Source: Flavobacteriia bacterium (GTDB lineage Bacteria; Bacteroidota; Bacteroidia; Flavobacteriales_D; Crocinitomicaceae). From it: a stretch of 33,066 bases of DNA. Numbering within the stretch: position 1 is the stretch's first letter; every line of letters begins with the position of its first letter. The notes below the pieces were generated by a model. That model made no database searches. It was not told where the DNA came from and saw nothing but the letters and a program-made list of their open reading frames with translations. The translations under genes were made by a program, and so were the position numbers. Positions 23,203 through 31,474 of this stretch are shown piece by piece. Location of the stretch: NCBI GenBank assembly GCA_016183815.1, contig JACPDW010000005.1, forward strand, positions 1-33,066, read 5' to 3'.

Positions 23203-23364
23203 TTAGTTTTTTAATTTTGCCTTTTCTAATATTTTCTTAGCTGTTTTAAGTTGCTCTACAAAACTTATTGAACCTCTTTTTTTTGAGGATAATCTTGCAT
23301 TTTCAACAAAATTACTTGCAACTTGATTTTCTAATGTAGGAATACTTTTAATTGCAATTGCCAT
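23203..23364 (-). CDS. Small antitoxin of the GNAT module
   Basis: A 53-residue protein, MAIAIKSIPTLENQVASNFV, then ENARLSSKKRGSISFVEQLK and a lysine-rich helix TAKKILEKAKLKN. The short N-terminal strand followed by helices suits a small DNA-binding antitoxin, but I cannot name the family. It ends 4 bases before the GTG of the GNAT gene. The minus-7 box TAAATTTG (minus strand, 23385-23392) lies 20 bases before its ATG. A dead copy of its 5' end is at 22180-22240. Confidence 0.75.
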   Translation of the reverse strand: MAIAIKSIPTLENQVASNFVENARLSSKKRGSISFVEQLKTAKKILEKAKLKN

Positions 23365-23462
23365 TTTTAACTATTTTAATATTACAAATTTATTACTTTT
23401 TTTAAAAATACGCAAATAATTTCAAAAATATCGTTAAGGTTAAAGCCATTTCTTGTAAAAAA
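23331..23462 (-). repeat. Direct repeat, copy 2: antitoxin start and promoter region
   Basis: Intact partner of 22203-22337. It contains the first codons of the antitoxin, its leader and the TAAATTTG minus-7 box at 23385-23392. The GNAT gene and most of its antitoxin lie between the two copies. Confidence 0.85.
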
Positions 23463-23539
23463 AAAGCTTTAAATTTTAAAAGATTTATTATTTATATGCT
23501 TGTAAATAAAAAAATTAAAATATATTAGAAGAGTTCATT

Positions 23540-24748
23540 CTATTGCTGTTTAATAGCTTCTTTCCATGAGCTATTATCAATATTATTTTTGGAATAATAA
23601 TTTTCTCCCTCTTTGATAATTTCTTCAACTATCTTTTTTTCACCTAATTTTTTTGCAATTCGATAATGATAAATGTATAATTCTGCTTTAAGTTCAGGTA
23701 TTTCAATTCTTTTTTGTATCTGTATTAAGTTTTTTCTTAATTTTTCAAGATTTTCTTTTTCAGTGAATAAGTGAGAAAAATATGAAATTTGATAAACTAA
23801 ATTATGTGGTTTTAATGAATCTAATGACATTAATTTAAATGCCAATTCAAGTGCTTCTTTCTCTTTTCCAAATTGTACGAGTTTGCTGGATTCTTCTTCC
23901 CAAAAAAAACTGTATGGATTACTGCTCAGTCCACTTATTTCTATGTATTTTCTAATCTTAGAATAGTCATTAATACTCCATTTTTTTTTGTTATAATTTA
24001 TTTCATTCATGATTAATTCATGAAAAACCTTTTTTTTATCCACAGTTTTATCAAATTCAATTTTGTCTAATTCTGCCCAATTTTCGATCCAAAATTTGAA
24101 AAAACCATTATTTATTGAGGTAACATAATTAGCTAAAATTATAAAACTTTGTTTTGAATTTAATTCTGATTTTGGAAATAAATCGAAAATATCATTCCCT
24201 AATTTGTTACTAACAGAGGTATCTTTTTGTATTTGTGCCCATTTAGAATATCTTTTTAACATTGTCAATTCTCTTTCACCGCTTTGGTATCTATTTTTTA
24301 AATTACTTGTCCTTTCAAATGGATCTAATGCCGTTTTTCCAGTTTTTATTACAGCTGAAGATTCTTGTTTTGGATTTCCATAATGAAGAAATTGTCTATT
24401 TGAATCAAAAAATAATAAATAGGGGACATTTTCAAAATACAATTTATTTTTTTTAAGGAAATCGAGATCGTCTTTACTGGCATGTTCAAATTCAATACGA
24501 TAACAGATGAAATTTTGTTGATAAAAAGTTTTAACACTATCTGTTTCAAGTACTGTTTGTAATTGTTTACAATGTGAACAATTCTCACTATAATATTTAA
24601 TAAATACTAACTTATTTGTATTTTTAGCTTTATTGAAAGTTTCATCTAATGATTTTTCATATTCAAATTGTGAAAATAGAATTTGAGGTTTAATTAAAAT
24701 GATGAATATTATAAATAGTACTAAAGAAAATTTTAATTTCAAAACCAT
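23540..24748 (-). CDS. Exported thioredoxin-fold protein with a C-terminal helical domain
   Basis: A 402-residue protein. After a signal peptide (LVLFIIFIILIKPQILFSQ), residues about 30-135 form a thioredoxin fold with the redox motif YYSENCSHCKQLQ (C-S-H-C) and a VPYLLFFD strand carrying the cis-Pro. The remaining 260 residues are helical with repeats such as EKEALELAFKLMSLDSLKP that look like TPR-type helices. The C-S-H-C motif resembles disulfide reductases/isomerases of the periplasm. It lies upstream of no clear partner, and the nearest gene (24835-25281) is another thioredoxin-fold protein in the same direction, 86 bases away. Confidence 0.8.
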   Translation of the reverse strand: MVLKLKFSLVLFIIFIILIKPQILFSQFEYEKSLDETFNKAKNTNKLVFIKYYSENCSHCKQLQTVLETDSVKTFYQQNFICYRIEFEHASKDDLDFLKKNKLYFENVPYLLFFDSNRQFLHYGNPKQESSAVIKTGKTALDPFERTSNLKNRYQSGERELTMLKRYSKWAQIQKDTSVSNKLGNDIFDLFPKSELNSKQSFIILANYVTSINNGFFKFWIENWAELDKIEFDKTVDKKKVFHELIMNEINYNKKKWSINDYSKIRKYIEISGLSSNPYSFFWEEESSKLVQFGKEKEALELAFKLMSLDSLKPHNLVYQISYFSHLFTEKENLEKLRKNLIQIQKRIEIPELKAELYIYHYRIAKKLGEKKIVEEIIKEGENYYSKNNIDNSSWKEAIKQQ

Positions 24749-24834
24749 TGTTGAGGTGGATTCTAAAAATTCTTTTTTTGACGTATTTATATTTAAATAA
24801 ACGATAGATTAAATCTTTTTTAAATACAAACTAT

Positions 24835-25281
24835 TTACAAAGACTTTCCAGCAATTATCAGTTGTTCAGCGGTTTGTAAACCTACTAAGGATTTTTTTAA
24901 ATTACCCTCAGCATCAATATACAGTAAAGTAGGATATGCTCTGATACCATAAGTGCGTTGAATAAATTTACCGTCCTCGGTTTTCTCAACTTCTATCTTT
25001 AAATTAATGAATTTACTGTTGTATAATTTACCCACTTCTGCATCCATAAATGAGGTTGCAGCCATTCTTTTACATGGTCCACACCATTCTGTGTATGCAT
25101 CAATAAAGATTATTTTACCACTTGATTTTGCCATTTTTTTAGCTTCATCAAGACTGATGTTCTCAAATTTAATTCCAGTTGCTTGAGCTTGATTATTCAC
25201 TTTATTTATACTTGAAGAATCAGAAAAAGTAAAGGACAATCCTAAAAAAGCCAACATTACCAAATAAATCATTTTTTTCAT
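24835..25281 (-). CDS. Exported thioredoxin-family protein
   Basis: A 148-residue protein with a signal peptide (YLVMLAFLGLSFTFS), a linker, and a thioredoxin fold with DAYTEWCGPCKRMAATSF, the classical W-C-G-P-C active site. The cis-Pro is in YGIRAYPTLLYID. The fold is complete and of normal length. It probably keeps exported cysteines reduced or delivers electrons. The gene is transcribed away from menE, from which it is separated by 76 bases of AT-rich sequence. Confidence 0.88.
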   Translation of the reverse strand: MKKMIYLVMLAFLGLSFTFSDSSSINKVNNQAQATGIKFENISLDEAKKMAKSSGKIIFIDAYTEWCGPCKRMAATSFMDAEVGKLYNSKFINLKIEVEKTEDGKFIQRTYGIRAYPTLLYIDAEGNLKKSLVGLQTAEQLIIAGKSL

Positions 25282-25357
25282 ACTTGTTTATTTTATAAAT
25301 TTACTATTACTTTTGTTTTATGTATTTTAAAAACATAAAAATACAACTTTTTTTATA

Positions 25358-26422
25358 ATGTCAAATTTCATACCAAAAATAATTATAAACAATTTTGAGT
25401 TTCTAACTTCAGATCAGAAACAAAAAATGGATATTTATACTTTCATTGAGGAGTGGAATAATGATTCCGATAACATAGAAATCCAAACTTCTGGTTCTAC
25501 TGGAGTTCCAAAAAGTTTTGTTTTTTATAAAAAACATCTAATTGAATCAGCAAAAGCAACTTTACGTTATTTTAAATCTTTTTCTGACTATCCTATTTTA
25601 TTGTGTTTGTCTGCAAATACAATTGGAGGAAAAATGCAAATAATTCGGTCTTTAGTTTGGGATAAAAAAATTCTAATTTTACCTTTAGAAAGAAATCCAA
25701 TTAAAAATCTAAACCAAAAAAGTTCATTTTTAACTTTAACACCAATACAATTAAATGAAATTCTTCAAAATACTCCTGAAAAATTAGATTTAATTGATAA
25801 AATTTTATTAGGTGCTGCTCCAATTGACGATAATATTTACCATAAAATACAACATTTAAAAACTCTTTTTTTTCAAGGTTTTGGAATGAGTGAATCGTTA
25901 AGCCATTTTGCTATCAGAAAATTAAATAATCATACAAAATCCATACAAAGTATTGAAAAAATCCCCTATCAATTATTAGAAAAAGTAGAGTTAATCCATG
26001 AGAGCAATGATTTTTTTTTAACAATCCCTTATCTTGATATAAAAAATTTACTCTTGTCTGATGATTTTGAGCTTGTTGATAAAAACTTGTTTTTTTGGAA
26101 AGGGAGAAAAGACTGGTTAATTAATTCAGGTGGATATAAATTTAATCCTGAAATACTTGAAAAAAAATTACAAGATATCATTTTAAATCCCTATTTTATT
26201 ATAGGAGAAAAAAATGAAATCTATCATCAAATCGTTACCCTTTTTATCGAAGAGGAGAACCACCAAATCAATATTGAGGAATTAAAACTGCAAATGTATA
26301 AACGTTTAAAAAGGTACGAAATACCAAAAAAAATTATTCAAGTCGGTCGTTTTTTATATACTGAAAGCGGTAAAATTGATCGTTTAAAGACACAAAATAA
26401 ATATCTTGAAAACAAAATTTGA
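25358..26422 (+). CDS. menE: AMP-forming acyl-CoA ligase, probable o-succinylbenzoate-CoA ligase (MenE)
   Basis: A 354-residue member of the adenylate-forming superfamily. The phosphate loop TSGSTGVPKSFVF is at about residues 45-57; then LLGAAPIDD, the adenine-binding region FFQGFGMSESLSHFA and the hinge/lysine region DWLINSGGYKFNPE. MenE converts o-succinylbenzoate to its CoA ester in menaquinone synthesis, the normal quinone of Bacteroidota, whose MenE proteins are about this short. No other men gene is in the window, so the assignment rests on family and length. The catalytic C-terminal lysine is in SGKIDRLKTQ. It overlaps the next gene by 17 bases. Confidence 0.75.
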   Translation: MSNFIPKIIINNFEFLTSDQKQKMDIYTFIEEWNNDSDNIEIQTSGSTGVPKSFVFYKKHLIESAKATLRYFKSFSDYPILLCLSANTIGGKMQIIRSLVWDKKILILPLERNPIKNLNQKSSFLTLTPIQLNEILQNTPEKLDLIDKILLGAAPIDDNIYHKIQHLKTLFFQGFGMSESLSHFAIRKLNNHTKSIQSIEKIPYQLLEKVELIHESNDFFLTIPYLDIKNLLLSDDFELVDKNLFFWKGRKDWLINSGGYKFNPEILEKKLQDIILNPYFIIGEKNEIYHQIVTLFIEEENHQINIEELKLQMYKRLKRYEIPKKIIQVGRFLYTESGKIDRLKTQNKYLENKI

Positions 26423-27230
26423 GTATTTAAATTTATTGGGTTTGTCCGAAAATGCTTCCAAAAAAGACATAAGAAAAGCATATAGAATTCAAGCATTTAA
26501 GTATCATCCTGATTATAATAAAGACAAAGGAGCAAACGAACGATTTATCCTTTTAAAAGAAGCTTACGATTTTTTAATTAATGATTCACCTTCAACAAAA
26601 CCCAAACAAAAAAAACAAAAAACAAAAGAAGAAAGGGAATTTGAAGCAAAAATACGTTTTAAAAAACAACAAGAACGTTATTGGAAAGAACAAAATGCTT
26701 ATTTTCAGAATATTACCAATGGTAAAAGTTGGTTAATTTATAAATTTTTGTGCTTTTTATCTCTTTATATCGCTATTCTATTGCTTATAGAACCCGTTTT
26801 ACCAAAAATCTATGAAAAACAGCAAATTGTTGCTAAAACTGAATTGTATAATGGTTTAAAAAATGGACAAGTAGTCGGTATTTTGACGGACAAAGGTGAA
26901 AAAATGTTCATCAAAAATGCTTATGCCAATATATTTTATCAAAATCCTGAGGTCATCATCGAAAAATCGTTTATATTTCACCATCCCAATAGAATTATTT
27001 ATGAAAATTTTAAACAAATAAGTTTTGAGATTGATTTTTCTGTAATCAATTTATATCCAGCTGTTTCGCTGGTTTTTTTTCTACCATTTATTGTTTTTAA
27101 ATACAGAAGAAGGAGTTATTGGTTTACCTTTGGTTTACTTTTGAGTAAATTTATAATTTTCCCTTGTATGTTTTATTTTCTGCTTACACAAAACCGCTTA
27201 ATTCATTTTTTAACATTCGGACTTATCTAA
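26406..27230 (+). CDS. Membrane-anchored J-domain protein
   Basis: A 274-residue protein. Residues 1-60 are a DnaJ J domain with the obligatory H-P-D in FKYHPDYNKD and the usual AYDFLIND end. A lysine-rich linker (PKQKKQKTKEEREFEAK) follows, then three to four membrane segments (FLCFLSLYIAILLLIEPVL, AVSLVFFLPFIVFKY, LLLSKFIIFPCMFYFLL). It presumably recruits DnaK to the inner membrane. The J domain proper requires the TTG start at 26406, inside the end of menE; no ATG fits. Confidence 0.8.
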   Translation: MKTKFEYLNLLGLSENASKKDIRKAYRIQAFKYHPDYNKDKGANERFILLKEAYDFLINDSPSTKPKQKKQKTKEEREFEAKIRFKKQQERYWKEQNAYFQNITNGKSWLIYKFLCFLSLYIAILLLIEPVLPKIYEKQQIVAKTELYNGLKNGQVVGILTDKGEKMFIKNAYANIFYQNPEVIIEKSFIFHHPNRIIYENFKQISFEIDFSVINLYPAVSLVFFLPFIVFKYRRRSYWFTFGLLLSKFIIFPCMFYFLLTQNRLIHFLTFGLI

Positions 27231-27253
27231 ACTAAACCCAAATTTATACAATT

Positions 27254-27442
27254 GTGTCGAAAAAAATTAATTTAGAACAATACCGTCAATATCAAACGAA
27301 TTGGAAAAAAATTGTCAAATGGATAATCTATTTAATAGTTTCCATTTTTTTAATTATTTATGCGATGAAACTAAATAAAAAACAAAATGAACAACAAAAA
27401 CAAAAAAACATTGAATTACCTCAATTTTCTATAGAAAAATGA
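27254..27442 (+). CDS. Small single-pass membrane protein
   Basis: A 62-residue protein starting at GTG 27254. It has a basic N terminus (KKINLEQYRQYQTNWKK), one membrane helix (IVKWIIYLIVSIFLIIYAM), and a polar tail (KKQNEQQKQKNIELPQFSIEK). It ends with a 4-base overlap onto the next start, so it sits tightly in the operon, 23 bases after the J-domain gene. No family is recognised. Confidence 0.65.
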   Translation: MSKKINLEQYRQYQTNWKKIVKWIIYLIVSIFLIIYAMKLNKKQNEQQKQKNIELPQFSIEK

Positions 27443-28050
27443 AACAAAAATCAACAAATAATGCTTTAATTATTTTTATTAAAAATCCAATTTTAGGAAA
27501 GGTTAAAACCCGACTTGCTGCTGATATTGGTGAAGAAAAAGCACTTCAAATTTATAAAGAGTGTATTCAACTTACTTTAAAAGAGTGTACTTCATTTCCC
27601 AAAATAGAAACTTTTATATTTTTTTCTGATTTTATTGAGGAATCGTTTGAAAATCAAGACCATTGTTTTGTACAAAAAGGTGATGATTTAGGAGAAAAAA
27701 TGAAAAATGCATTTAAAAAAATGTTTGATTTAAATTACAAAAACGTTATGATTATAGGGAGTGACTTGCCTCAAATTAACAAAAAGTTAATCACAAATGG
27801 GTTTAATTGCTTACAAAAAAACGATGTTGTTATCGGCCCTTCAATAGATGGTGGATATTATTTATTGGCAATGAAAAATCTACATGATTTTTTGTTTGAA
27901 GACATGACGTGGAGCAATTCTGAAGTATTCAATAAAACCATCTCAAAGTTGAAAAACAATAATTTATCGCTCTCATTATTAGAAACTCATAGAGATTTAG
28001 ATAACTTTAGAGATTTGCTTTATTTTATGAAAAAGGGATATTTTTCATAA
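27439..28050 (+). CDS. TIGR04282-type glycosyltransferase (DUF2064)
   Basis: A 203-residue GT-A-fold protein with the family signature IIFIKNPILGKVKTRLAADI at the N terminus, GDDLGEKMKNAFKKMF, VMIIGSDLPQI (the D-x-D-equivalent metal site) and VIGPSIDGGYYLLAMK. The family is named for arsenosugar biosynthesis in a few organisms but is widespread with no arsenic genes nearby, as here. A role as a nucleotidyl- or glycosyltransferase is likely. It overlaps the preceding small membrane protein by 4 bases. Confidence 0.85.
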   Translation: MKQKSTNNALIIFIKNPILGKVKTRLAADIGEEKALQIYKECIQLTLKECTSFPKIETFIFFSDFIEESFENQDHCFVQKGDDLGEKMKNAFKKMFDLNYKNVMIIGSDLPQINKKLITNGFNCLQKNDVVIGPSIDGGYYLLAMKNLHDFLFEDMTWSNSEVFNKTISKLKNNNLSLSLLETHRDLDNFRDLLYFMKKGYFS

Positions 28051-28066
28051 AGTACAGGTTAGATAT

Positions 28067-28732
28067 TTATTGTTTTATTATTTTATAATGATAAAGTTCA
28101 TCCTCTGAATAAAAATTAATAAAATATAAACCCTTTGCTTCTTTACTTAAATCTAAAAGCATTTGATTACTTAATTGCGAGATTTGGATAGTTGAAATGT
28201 CTTTTCCGTAAGAATCAAAGATTTGTATGGAGTTTATTACATTGAACCCTTTTATTTGAACTTTACTGTTTGTTGGATTAGGAAACAAAGTTAGAGTTTG
28301 ATTTTTATTTTTATCAATTGAGTTTGCTACACTTTCGTAATTGTACTTCATACAACTTGTATCAGGATGAATACGGTTGAAAAAACATTCTGCCGTAACT
28401 ACATATTGAGTATCTAAAATTAATCTATAACAATAAGTGTTACCTTTTTCAAAGGGACCAAAATCAGTAAAAAAATAAGTTGAAGTATCTCCTGTATCTA
28501 TGTTTCCTGAAATAGTATGAACATTATAATAAATGTCATTAAAATTTTCTGAGCGTTCAACATAAAAAGTACAAAAATTTCGTTCATTCACCGTTTGCCA
28601 AAAAACATGTATTTGAGGTACATCTTCTATAATTGAATCATTGGTGTATAAGTTTATTATTTCTTGACCAAAAATTTTAAAGTTTAGAATTAAACTTAAT
28701 ACTACAAGGAATAGAATTTTTTTTGTTTTCAT
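28067..28732 (-). CDS. T9SS type A sorting domain protein
   Basis: A 221-residue exported protein (signal peptide ILFLVVLSLILNFKIFGQ). Residues about 25-125 look like a fibronectin type III or other beta-sandwich (VFWQTVNERNFCTFYVERSE), with two cysteine pairs possible. The C terminus, LTLFPNPTNSKVQIKGFNVI to SKEAKGLYFINFYSEDELYH, is a type A T9SS sorting domain, so the protein should reach the cell surface. Its function is unknown. It is convergent with the glycosyltransferase at 27439-28050, 16 bases apart. Confidence 0.82.
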   Translation of the reverse strand: MKTKKILFLVVLSLILNFKIFGQEIINLYTNDSIIEDVPQIHVFWQTVNERNFCTFYVERSENFNDIYYNVHTISGNIDTGDTSTYFFTDFGPFEKGNTYCYRLILDTQYVVTAECFFNRIHPDTSCMKYNYESVANSIDKNKNQTLTLFPNPTNSKVQIKGFNVINSIQIFDSYGKDISTIQISQLSNQMLLDLSKEAKGLYFINFYSEDELYHYKIIKQ

Positions 28733-28800
28733 ACTATTTATTTTAATGAATAAAAAATATACTGGAATTATTACATTTTGTTATAGCAATAAATATTTTG

Positions 28801-29748
28801 TTAAAATGCTGGTAATTTTTCTGTTTCAAAAGCAGCTATAATTCTTTTCACTAGGGGATGACGAATAACATCGTTTTGATTTAAGGTAACAATAGAAATT
28901 CCGTTTACATTCTGAAGGATACTCAATACATGTTGAAGTCCAGATTTATGTTTTTCAGATAAGTCTATTTGTGTTAAATCGCCAGTAATAACGAATTTAG
29001 CAGTTTGTCCCATTCTGGTAAGAAACATCTTCATTTGCATCACCGTAGTATTTTGAGCTTCATCTAATATCACAAAGGCCTTGTCTAATGTTCGTCCTCT
29101 CATAAATGCAAGTGGTGCTATCTCAATGATACCATTTTGCCACATATCATTTAACTTTTCAGGAGGAAGCATGTCTCTTAAAGCATCGTATAAAGGCATC
29201 AAATAAGGATCTAATTTTTCTTTCATATCCCCTGGTAAAAAACCCAGGTTTTCTCCCGCTTCAACAGCTGGTCGTGTGAGAATAATTCGCTTTACTTCCT
29301 TGTTTTTTAATGCTCGAACGGCTAAAGCGACTGCTGTATAAGTTTTTCCTGTTCCCGCTGGTCCGACAGCAAAAACCATGTCGTTTTCATTAACAGCTTT
29401 AACCAACTTCCTTTGATTGATTGTTTTAGCTTTAATTTTAATCCCAGAATTGCCATGAACTATAATGTCGTCTGTTTTTTCATCATGAAAATGATTGTTT
29501 TCTTCCAACATTAATTGTTCGATAACATTTTCATTCAAAAGATTATATCTGTGGTAATAATTGATGATTTGATCCATTTTTTTTTCAAACATCAATACCA
29601 GATTTTCTTCACCAATCACATTAAGCACATTACCTCTTGAGCTTATTTTTAAATTAGGGTAATATTTTTGAATTAATTTGAGATGATGATGATTTACACC
29701 AAAAAACTCCGTCGGATTTACACCTGTTACTTCTATTTGAATTTCCAA
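28801..29748 (-). CDS. phoH: PhoH-family ATPase
   Basis: A 315-residue PhoH protein. After an N-terminal region (VTGVNPTEFFGVNHHHLKLI) the P-loop GPAGTGKT is at about 126-133. LTRPAVEAGENLGFLPGD, FVILDEAQNTT (Walker B) and ITGDLTQIDL complete the set of PhoH motifs. These proteins are RNA-related ATPases. I chose the TTG at 29748 as the start, because a TAATTTTG box (minus strand, 29760-29767) lies 12 bases upstream and the longer frame would run across the promoter and the divergent gene. The resulting length is normal for the family. Confidence 0.9.
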   Translation of the reverse strand: MEIQIEVTGVNPTEFFGVNHHHLKLIQKYYPNLKISSRGNVLNVIGEENLVLMFEKKMDQIINYYHRYNLLNENVIEQLMLEENNHFHDEKTDDIIVHGNSGIKIKAKTINQRKLVKAVNENDMVFAVGPAGTGKTYTAVALAVRALKNKEVKRIILTRPAVEAGENLGFLPGDMKEKLDPYLMPLYDALRDMLPPEKLNDMWQNGIIEIAPLAFMRGRTLDKAFVILDEAQNTTVMQMKMFLTRMGQTAKFVITGDLTQIDLSEKHKSGLQHVLSILQNVNGISIVTLNQNDVIRHPLVKRIIAAFETEKLPAF

Positions 29749-29759
29749 TTTTTTTCTTG

Positions 29760-29807
29760 CAAAATTACATTTTTTCTTACTTTTTAAACAAAATAAGACT
29801 AACTTTG
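29760..29807. promoter_or_regulatory. Divergent promoters for phoH and the SAM hydrolase gene
   Basis: Minus-strand TAATTTTG at 29760-29767 serves phoH (start 29748). Plus-strand TAACTTTG at 29800-29807 serves the gene at 29818. Both leaders are very short, about 5-10 bases, which matches the lack of Shine-Dalgarno sequences here. Confidence 0.65.
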
Positions 29808-29817
29808 AAGACCATTT

Positions 29818-30678
29818 ATGCAAATTATTACTCTGACTGGCGATTATGGTGTAAAGGACCATTATTTGGCATCCTTAAAAGGGCTGATTTATTCCTATGT
29901 ACAAAATGTGCAGATTGTAGAAATATCTTCTTATGTACGTTCTTTTGATGTCAATCAAGCTGCTTTTTACATAGAATCTTGTATTGACGATTTTCCTGAA
30001 AACACGGTTCACCTCAATACTGTTGGTGCAGAATTATATATTGATTCAAAATATCCTGAAAAATCTTTATTACCTGGAGTTTTACAATACAAAAATCAAT
30101 ACATTATTAGTTTTGATAATGGTTTTTTTAGTTTATTTCTTAAAGACAAAAGTTTTGATAATTTTTGGATAGCCAATAATATGGAGATCGATTCATCATC
30201 GTATCAGTTTCCTGTAAAAAAAATGCTAATTCCCCTTTTAATTTCTTTAGTTAAAAAAGAAAACTTTAATAAAATGGTAGAAAAAACAGATTATTTTCAA
30301 AGAAAAATTAATTTATCTCCTGTTATTGAAACAAATGTTATCAAAGGAAGTGTTATTCATATAGATATTTATGGGAATTTAATTACGAACATCGACAAAG
30401 AAACTTTTTATCGTTTTGGAAATGATATTCCGTTTACCATTTTCTTTAGAAAAAAAGAATACTATATAGATAAAATTTCAAAGACTTATAATGAAGTAGT
30501 TGAAGGTGAAAGTGTGGCTATTTTTAACTCTAACAACATAATGGAAATTGCGATAAATATGGCAAGCAATGAATTAACAGGTGGTGCTTCCAGATTATTA
30601 GGCATTCAAATTGGAGATATTGTAAGAATTGAATTTTCTCCAAAAGGTTCAGTAGAAAATTTAAATCAATTGTTTTAA
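29818..30678 (+). CDS. S-adenosyl-L-methionine hydrolase (adenosine-forming) family protein, DUF62
   Basis: A 286-residue protein of the SAM hydroxide adenosyltransferase family: ITLTGDYGVKDHYLASLKG (T-D-F/Y-G), DVNQAAFYIESCIDDFPENT, HLNTVGAELYID (the V-D-P/V-G region) and HIDIYGNLITNID. The C-terminal beta-barrel domain (FTIFFRKKEYYIDKISKTYN) is complete. These enzymes split SAM to adenosine and methionine, and relatives form 5'-halo-adenosines. A conserved Bacteroidota neighbour of PhoH. It begins 11 bases after its minus-7 box. Confidence 0.85.
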   Translation: MQIITLTGDYGVKDHYLASLKGLIYSYVQNVQIVEISSYVRSFDVNQAAFYIESCIDDFPENTVHLNTVGAELYIDSKYPEKSLLPGVLQYKNQYIISFDNGFFSLFLKDKSFDNFWIANNMEIDSSSYQFPVKKMLIPLLISLVKKENFNKMVEKTDYFQRKINLSPVIETNVIKGSVIHIDIYGNLITNIDKETFYRFGNDIPFTIFFRKKEYYIDKISKTYNEVVEGESVAIFNSNNIMEIAINMASNELTGGASRLLGIQIGDIVRIEFSPKGSVENLNQLF

Positions 30679-30679
30679 A

Positions 30680-30985
30680 ATGATAACAAGAGTAGTAAAA
30701 ATAAATTTTAAAGAAGACAAAATCAACGATTTTCTTCAGCATTTTGAAACCATTAAATGGATGGTAGCCTCGCAAGAAAATTGTCATGGCATGAAGCTGT
30801 ATCAAGATAAAAATCAAGAGAATATAGTTTTTACTTATAGTATTTGGTCGGATGAAAACGCTTTAGAAAACTATAGAAAATCAATTTTTTTTAACGATTT
30901 ATGGTCCACTATCAAACCTTGGTTTAAAGAAAAGGCAGAAGCATGGACTTTAAATGAACATTTTAACGGATTTAATAACAAATAA
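30680..30985 (+). CDS. Antibiotic biosynthesis monooxygenase (ABM)-domain protein
   Basis: A 101-residue ferredoxin-like (dimeric alpha+beta barrel) protein of the ABM/YgiN type: ITRVVKINFKEDKINDFLQH, CHGMKLYQDKNQENIVFTYS, IWSDENALENYRKSIFF. Members are small cofactor-free oxygenases or heme-binding proteins, and the substrate cannot be predicted. It begins 1 base after the SAM hydrolase stop and ends 0 bases before the next ATG, so it is part of a tight operon. Confidence 0.82.
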   Translation: MITRVVKINFKEDKINDFLQHFETIKWMVASQENCHGMKLYQDKNQENIVFTYSIWSDENALENYRKSIFFNDLWSTIKPWFKEKAEAWTLNEHFNGFNNK

Positions 30986-31474
30986 ATGAAAATAATTAGC
31001 ACTAAAAGTATAGAAGACGCTTTTAATTTTTTAGAATCTGAAAGCGATGAATTGGTTCATGCTTATAATGAAAAAATTATAAAGGAACAGGAATTGTTGC
31101 TTCATTTTGCAGCTGATACAGTAAACGCCTTTTATCAAAAAGAAGAAGATATTGAAAAAGGTTTTTATGACGTTTTTTATTATCTCACTATTTTTTACAA
31201 AGCTTTTGAGAATGAAAATTGTACCATACAAAAAATAAATGAAGCTGATTTGGAAGAGTTAGATAAAGTTTTTCCACCATTTTTGGAAGAATATTATGAA
31301 GAAGGAGATCCAAACACAATTTTGGCATTCATTAATCAGCCGTATTTAATTGATTTTATACTTTATGAGTTGTCAGAAGAAAACGAAGAAAATGAATTTG
31401 ATGACAATGAATCCAATCTTCTTTTTATGGCTGGATTATCCATTTTATATTTGCTCAACAAAGTTCAAAAATAG
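30986..31474 (+). CDS. Hypothetical acidic helical protein
   Basis: A 162-residue, strongly acidic, mostly helical protein: IEDAFNFLESESDELVHAYN, DTVNAFYQKEEDIEKGFYDV, LEELDKVFPPFLEEYYEEGD. I do not recognise the family. It has no signal peptide or membrane helix and is presumably cytoplasmic. It starts directly after the ABM stop, and its TAG stop overlaps the GTG of the thioesterase by one base. Confidence 0.7.
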   Translation: MKIISTKSIEDAFNFLESESDELVHAYNEKIIKEQELLLHFAADTVNAFYQKEEDIEKGFYDVFYYLTIFYKAFENENCTIQKINEADLEELDKVFPPFLEEYYEEGDPNTILAFINQPYLIDFILYELSEENEENEFDDNESNLLFMAGLSILYLLNKVQK

